Assembly (NCBI GenBank): GCA_963726365.1
Contig: CAVSCI010000007.1
Location: forward strand, 1 to 64,000
Source of the DNA: JAABQG01 sp963726365
GTDB taxonomy: Bacteria > Pseudomonadota > Gammaproteobacteria > Burkholderiales > Burkholderiaceae_C
Direction: 5' to 3'
DNA: 64,000 nucleotides
Below are positions 61,929-64,000 of the stretch, piece by piece (the stretch's first letter is position 1; the number at the start of each line of letters is the position of its first letter). A program made the position numbers and the translations under genes. The notes under the pieces were generated by a model, which had not been told where the DNA came from, did no database searches, and was given only the letters and a program-made list of their open reading frames with translations.

Positions 61929-62779
61929 TGATTGAGCGCCGCCCCCTTCTGAACGCGCTTTCCCATGTCGTCCTGATCCTGGGCGTGCTGGTGGTGGCCT
62001 TTCCGCTCTACCTGACTTTCGTGGCTTCGACCCAAACGTCCGAGGCCATCGTGCAGACACCCATGCCCATGTTGCCAGGCAGTCACCTCATCGAGAACTA
62101 CACCGCCGCCTGGAACGGCACGGGGGGTGGCTCGGGCGCCAAGGCACCAGTCGGACGGATGATGATGGTGAGCCTTATTTCGGCGCTGATCATTTCCATT
62201 GGCAAGATTGCCATCTCCCTGTTGTCCGCCTTCGCGATCGTTTATTTCCGTTTCCCGTTTCGCATGTTTTTCTTCTGGGCGATCTTTGTCACACTGATGC
62301 TGCCCGTGGAAGTTCGAATCGGTCCGACTTACAAGGTGGTTTCAGACTTGGGCATGCTGAACAGCTATGCGGGCCTGACCGTCCCCCTGATTGCGTCGGC
62401 CACCGCCACCTTTCTATTCCGGCAATTTTTTCTGACCGTGCCGGAAGAACTGGTTGAGGCGGCCCGCATGGACGGCGCCGGACCGATGCGGTTCTTCAAG
62501 GATGTTCTCGTCCCCCTTTCAAAAACCTCCATTGCCGCGTTGTTCGTGATTCAGTTCATCTATGGCTGGAACCAGTACTTGTGGCCGCTGCTGGTGACCA
62601 CCAACGAAGACATGTACCCGGTCGTCATCGGCATCAAGCGGATGATCTCGGGCGGCGACTCGGACATGCAATGGAATGTCGTCATGGCCACGGCTGTCCT
62701 GGCCATGCTGCCACCCGCGCTCGTGGTGATGCTGATGCAGAAATGGTTTGTCAAGGGTCTGGTGGATACGGAAAAATAA
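61928..62779 (+). CDS. ugpE: sn-Glycerol-3-phosphate ABC transporter, permease UgpE
   Basis: The 283-residue second permease has six membrane segments and the EAA loop VPEELVEAARMDGAGPMRFFKDVLVPL. ATG 61928 (MIERRPLLNAL) is used. It overlaps the short upstream frame (TGATG) and the ugpC start (TAATG), so translation of the operon is tightly coupled. Confidence 0.93.
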   Translation: MIERRPLLNALSHVVLILGVLVVAFPLYLTFVASTQTSEAIVQTPMPMLPGSHLIENYTAAWNGTGGGSGAKAPVGRMMMVSLISALIISIGKIAISLLSAFAIVYFRFPFRMFFFWAIFVTLMLPVEVRIGPTYKVVSDLGMLNSYAGLTVPLIASATATFLFRQFFLTVPEELVEAARMDGAGPMRFFKDVLVPLSKTSIAALFVIQFIYGWNQYLWPLLVTTNEDMYPVVIGIKRMISGGDSDMQWNVVMATAVLAMLPPALVVMLMQKWFVKGLVDTEK

Positions 62780-63804
62780 TGGCCTCTATAACCCTCAAGA
62801 ACGTCGTCAAGCGCTACGGCGCCGGCAAGACCGTCAACAAAGTCATTCACGGCGTCAGCGCGGACATCACCGATGGCGAGTTCGTCGTCATCGTCGGCCC
62901 CTCGGGCTGCGGCAAGTCAACGTTGCTGCGCATGGTGGCCGGACTGGAGGAGATCAGTGAAGGCGAAGTTTCCATCGGCCCCCGCGTCGTGAATAATCTT
63001 GAGCCAGCGGAACGCGACATTGCCATGGTGTTCCAGAACTACGCGCTATACCCCCACATGAGCGTGTTCGACAACATGGCCTATGGCCTGAAGATTGCCA
63101 AAGTGCCCATTGAGGAGATCAAGACCCGCGTCGACAAGGCCGCCAAGATCCTCGAGATCGGCCCCTTCCTTACGCGAAAGCCGCGCGAACTCTCGGGCGG
63201 CCAGCGCCAGCGCGTGGCCATGGGCAGGGCCATCGTGCGCCAACCGCAGGTTTTCCTGTTTGACGAACCCCTGTCCAACCTGGACGCCAAGCTTCGTGCG
63301 CAGACCCGCCTGGAAATCCAGAAGCTGCACCGTGAACTCGGCATCACCTCGCTGTTTGTGACCCACGACCAGGTCGAAGCCATGACCCTGGCCCAGCGCA
63401 TGATCGTAATGAATGCGGGCAAGATGGAGCAGTTCGACACCCCGGAGAATGTCTACAACCACCCGGCTTCGGCCTTCGTGGCCGGCTTTATCGGCTCGCC
63501 GCCCATGAATCTGCTGAGCCAGGCACCGAACGAGGCGCACGGCGGCCCGGCGGGAGCCACCCTCGGCATCCGGCCCGAGCACCTGACCCTGGGCAACGAA
63601 GGCTGGCAACTTCAGGTTGAAACCGTGGAACTGCTGGGTGCCGAGCGCCTGATTCATGCCCGCCTGGGCGATGAACTGCTGACCATTCGCATCGACGAGA
63701 CCACGTCCGCACCGGCCGTCGGGGGCAAGGTGCACGCCCAGCCTCGACCTGACCGGCTGCACTGGTTCGACGCGGGCACCGGAAGGCGCATTGACAGGGC
63801 ATGA
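62779..63804 (+). CDS. ugpC: sn-Glycerol-3-phosphate ABC transporter, ATPase UgpC
   Basis: The 341-residue ATPase has Walker A GPSGCGKST, signature LSGGQRQRVAMGRAIVRQP, Walker B VFLFDEPLSNLDAK, and the H-loop THDQVEAMTLA. A C-terminal TOBE-type regulatory domain (IRPEHLTLG) follows, slightly shorter than in E. coli UgpC. It energises UgpAE. The start overlaps ugpE by one base and the stop overlaps ugpQ by four bases. Confidence 0.95.
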   Translation: MASITLKNVVKRYGAGKTVNKVIHGVSADITDGEFVVIVGPSGCGKSTLLRMVAGLEEISEGEVSIGPRVVNNLEPAERDIAMVFQNYALYPHMSVFDNMAYGLKIAKVPIEEIKTRVDKAAKILEIGPFLTRKPRELSGGQRQRVAMGRAIVRQPQVFLFDEPLSNLDAKLRAQTRLEIQKLHRELGITSLFVTHDQVEAMTLAQRMIVMNAGKMEQFDTPENVYNHPASAFVAGFIGSPPMNLLSQAPNEAHGGPAGATLGIRPEHLTLGNEGWQLQVETVELLGAERLIHARLGDELLTIRIDETTSAPAVGGKVHAQPRPDRLHWFDAGTGRRIDRA

Positions 63805-64000
63805 GCCTCGACACCGCGACCGCAACGCCGGACGACCGTCCGCATTGGCCCTATCCACGCTGGATCGCTCACCGCGGCGCGGGCAGGCTTGCCCCTGAAA
63901 ATACGCTGGCGGCATTCCGTGTGGGCGCACAGCACGGCTACCGGATGTTCGAGTGCGATGTGAAGCTCAGCGCCGATGGCGTGCCTTTCCTGATGCACGA
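63801..64000 (+). CDS. ugpQ: Glycerophosphodiester phosphodiesterase, N-terminal part
   Basis: The first ~66 residues are visible before the window ends. WIAHRGAGRLAPENTLAAF carries the catalytic His-Arg-Gly and Glu of the GDPD family, and MFECDVKLSADGVPFLMHD holds the metal-binding Glu/Asp and the second catalytic His. It hydrolyses glycerophosphodiesters to glycerol-3-phosphate, the substrate made available through UgpBAEC. It overlaps ugpC by four bases. Confidence 0.93.
   Translation, partial: MSLDTATATPDDRPHWPYPRWIAHRGAGRLAPENTLAAFRVGAQHGYRMFECDVKLSADGVPFLMH

Overview
The window looks like chromosome of a GC-rich betaproteobacterium of the Burkholderiales, most likely Comamonadaceae (Rhodoferax/Polaromonas-like). 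This rests on the AlgZ/AlgR-type pair beside argH, the fmdB-DUF502-aspS and ubiE-ubiJ-ubiB clusters, the DUF3683 FAD/Fe-S fusion dehydrogenase, a phasin and an rquA gene. I see no tRNA, rRNA, CRISPR array, phage or insertion sequence. Placement is by gene content and family recognition only; no database search was run.

Layout. 0-9.5 kb: two-component genes, argH, a decayed stretch with Fic and MFS remnants, a lipoprotein endopeptidase, a phasin with a twin operator, an FMN lactate dehydrogenase, a diheme cytochrome c and two small enzymes. 9.6-20.5 kb: a phosphate/polyphosphate block (DUF47-PiT-DUF47, PPK2, SulP, membrane protein, Ppx, CYTH protein, a frameshifted second SulP). Its control regions contain 11-bp-periodic Pho-like repeats and FNR/DNR-type palindromes. 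20.5-31.3 kb: mixed housekeeping genes (DcuC, N-formylglutamate amidohydrolase, MscS, OprD porin, DinB, dienoyl-CoA isomerase, QueF, hydrolase, YaaA, TruC). 31.4-38.2 kb: the most notable block, all on the minus strand: a monoheme cytochrome c behind a perfect FNR box, a nine-heme cytochrome c fused to a membrane cytochrome b (CbcL-like), frdABCD, and rquA for rhodoquinone. 38.4-41.0 kb: rubrerythrin, Fe-S oxidoreductase and DUF3501 behind a Fur-like box. 41-50.9 kb: a flavin monooxygenase with DUF2783, valS with an odd in-frame insert, aspS-DUF502-fmdB and a sodium symporter. 51-59.4 kb: ubiB-ubiJ-Tim44-ubiE, DUF971 and the giant FAD/Fe-S dehydrogenase. 59.5-64 kb: ugpB-A-E-C-Q behind Pho boxes, cut by the window edge.

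How it fits together. UbiE/UbiJ/UbiB support ubiquinone synthesis. RquA converts ubiquinone to the low-potential rhodoquinone, which feeds fumarate reductase, and the CbcL-like protein could pass quinol electrons out to periplasmic c-type cytochromes. The polyphosphate genes, a PHA granule phasin and O2-sensing (FNR) sites together suggest a bacterium that cycles between oxic and anoxic conditions. A polyphosphate-accumulating lifestyle is an inference from this combination, not something the sequence proves.
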